From CAZIRO01 sp964541595 (GTDB lineage Bacteria > Acidobacteriota > HRBIN11), in contig CAZIRO010000008.1 of NCBI GenBank assembly GCA_964541595.1, forward strand, positions 1 to 33,615: 33,615 nucleotides of DNA, written 5' to 3'. Below the pieces are notes generated by a model, which saw only the letters and a list, made by a program, of their open reading frames with translations, made no database searches and was not told the origin of the DNA. Numbering within the stretch: position 1 is the stretch's first letter; each line of letters starts with the position of its first letter. Shown one piece after another: positions 32,460 through 33,615 of the stretch. Both the position numbers and the translations under genes were made by a program.

Positions 32460-32933
32460 TCATAACGATTCTTGCTTGGTTTCCGGCACGATCTCCAGGC
32501 GAATGGTGGCGCGTACGTCTTCAAACAGCCGCACCGGGATGGTGTAATTCCCCGCCCGCTTGATCGGTCGATCCAGTAAAATATCCCGTCGATCCACGCG
32601 GTATCCCTTTTGCGCGAGGAGACGGGCGATCTCATCCCGTGTGACCGCCTGAAACAGGAGGTCTTCGCGACCCGCTGGACGCGGAATGACAAACGTTTCG
32701 GCCTCCAGGGCGGTTTTCATTGCTTCCGCATGTGCACGTGCACGTAACGCCCGCTGCTCAAACGACCGTCGCAGGTGTTCGATCTGTTTCTTCGCGGACG
32801 CTGTCGCAGGCGTTGCCAGACCCCGTGGGATCAGATAGTTCCGGGCGTACCCGGAACGAACGGTCACGATCGCCCCCCGGGTACCCAGATTCGGCACGTC
32901 CTGCAGCAGGATCACTTCCACGTGTTTTGCCAT
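32460..32933 (-). CDS. rplI: 50S ribosomal protein L9
   Basis: The 157-residue protein has the conserved N-terminal RNA-binding domain (VEVILLQDVPNLGTRGAIVTVRSGYARNYLIPRGLA), a long connecting helix and the C-terminal domain (RDEIARLLAQKGYRVDRRDILLDRPIKRAGNYTIPVRLFEDVRATIRLEIV). L9 binds the base of the L1 stalk and helps maintain the reading frame. Length is normal, and it lies between rpsR and dnaB. Confidence 0.97.
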   Translation of the reverse strand: MAKHVEVILLQDVPNLGTRGAIVTVRSGYARNYLIPRGLATPATASAKKQIEHLRRSFEQRALRARAHAEAMKTALEAETFVIPRPAGREDLLFQAVTRDEIARLLAQKGYRVDRRDILLDRPIKRAGNYTIPVRLFEDVRATIRLEIVPETKQESL

Positions 32934-32967
32934 CGTTATCGCCCCGTTTCTGAGAATTCACGGCCCT

Positions 32968-33249
32968 TCACTGGATCATGAACGGCATTAGCGCCATGAT
33001 CCGTGCACGTTTAATGGCCGTCGTCAGCATCTTCTGATGGCGGGTGCAATTGCCGTTGATCCGCCGTGGCGGAATCCGACCGCGCTCCGTCACCCACTGT
33101 GCCAGCAACGGAACGTCCTTGTAATCGATATATTCGACCTTGCTCCGGCAGAACCGGCAGTATCGGCGATACTTTAAAAACGCACGCCGGGGAATACCGA
33201 TACGGATGCCTTCCACTTCAAACTGTTCGGACTTGGGAATGTCCGCCAT
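32968..33249 (-). CDS. rpsR: 30S ribosomal protein S18
   Basis: The 93-residue protein has the S18 signature CRFCRSKVEYIDYKDVPLLAQWVTERGRIPPRRINGNCTRHQK, which binds the central domain of 16S rRNA with S6. The tail is slightly extended. It follows rpsF by 20 bases. No ssb gene lies between rpsF and rpsR, unlike in many Firmicutes. Confidence 0.97.
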   Translation of the reverse strand: MADIPKSEQFEVEGIRIGIPRRAFLKYRRYCRFCRSKVEYIDYKDVPLLAQWVTERGRIPPRRINGNCTRHQKMLTTAIKRARIMALMPFMIQ

Positions 33250-33269
33250 GATCGTCCCTCATGCGATGG

Positions 33270-33615
33270 TTACTTCGGACGGGCCAGGGAAACACCTTCC
33301 GGCAACACGATCTCCGCTTTTTTCCGGATGTACTCGAAATGTGCCCGGTTAATCCGGACCATCATGTATCGAAGGACATGGGTATTTAATTTAAGCCACC
33401 GTTCGATCGGCGCCAGTTGGCCGGGATATGCCGCAAAATAGAAGAGGTCATAATACCCTTCTCGCTCTTTTTCGATCGGATATGCCAGCATGCGTTTTCC
33501 CATAGTATCCGTATGAAATACTTCACCACCGGCATCCTCAATGGCTTTCCGAATGGCCGAAAGCAACGCCTGCCGGTCCTCATCGCTCAACGAGGGGCGA
33601 GAGAGTACCAGCAAT
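33270..33615 (-). CDS. rpsF: 30S ribosomal protein S6, truncated at its start by the window edge
   Basis: The 114 visible residues cover nearly all of S6: LVLSRPSLSDEDRQALLSAIRKAIEDAGGEVFHTDTMGKRMLAYPIEKEREGYY, then RWLKLNTHVLRYMMVRI. The first complete codon is TTG, which reads as the leucine in the usual YELLVL-type start. The true start codon and a few residues therefore lie beyond 33615 on the right, and the TTG should not be taken as an initiator. S6 binds with S18 to the 30S platform. Confidence 0.93.
   Translation of the reverse strand, partial: LLVLSRPSLSDEDRQALLSAIRKAIEDAGGEVFHTDTMGKRMLAYPIEKEREGYYDLFYFAAYPGQLAPIERWLKLNTHVLRYMMVRINRAHFEYIRKKAEIVLPEGVSLARPK

Overview
The window (about 33.6 kb, moderately GC-rich) comes from a bacterial chromosome. 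The protein set points to a double-membrane (Gram-negative-type) bacterium: a YbgF/CpoB-like coiled-coil TPR protein, an outer-membrane-type lipoprotein, a Wzx-like flippase and a VKOR disulfide enzyme. Many proteins are Arg/Trp-rich and only moderately like textbook families. This would suit a deep-branching, possibly thermophilic lineage, but the sequence alone does not give me a phylum. Almost everything is housekeeping DNA. The accessory parts are one IS607-type insertion sequence and a pair of terminal-inverted-repeat elements.

Layout, left to right. (1) 240-4554, plus strand: a secreted protein with a duplicated domain, a HemQ-family heme protein, an M50 membrane protease and a lipid-linked-oligosaccharide flippase. 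(2) 9931-4534, minus strand: an apparent operon of an S9 prolyl-oligopeptidase-like enzyme, a DoxX membrane protein, a beta-propeller lipoprotein and a degenerate aspartate-semialdehyde-dehydrogenase homologue without the catalytic Cys. (3) 10034-12101: rtcB (minus) bracketed by two same-orientation elements of about 240 bp. Each has inverted-repeat ends, a heptanucleotide array and a conserved core. (4) 12273-14537: a full-length Rel (p)ppGpp synthetase/hydrolase, plus strand. (5) 18459-14618, minus strand: zinc-ribbon membrane protein, polytopic membrane protein, gatC, gatA and a second M50 protease, tightly packed or overlapping. (6) pgsA on the plus strand, convergent with a J-domain/TPR-like protein. 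(7) 22559-20644: an IS607-type element (serine recombinase TnpA, then TnpB with an intact RuvC triad) with a good sigma70-like promoter at its left end. (8) 33615-22604, minus strand: rpsF (cut by the window edge), rpsR, rplI, dnaB, alr, then ybgF-like, cysK/CBS-like, mutS, VKOR and an acyl-CoA synthetase.

Together the genes cover translation (rpsF, rpsR, rplI, gatCA), replication and repair (dnaB, mutS), stringent response (rel), RNA repair (rtcB), and envelope lipid, wall and protein quality functions (pgsA, alr, flippase, two M50 proteases, VKOR, YbgF-like). The points most worth a second look are the paired elements around rtcB, the dehydrogenase pseudoenzyme in the peptidase operon, the EFDD/HD combination in Rel, and the compact IS607 TnpA-TnpB unit with candidate guide-RNA structure at its 3' end. 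I did not find a clearly new defence or biosynthetic system.
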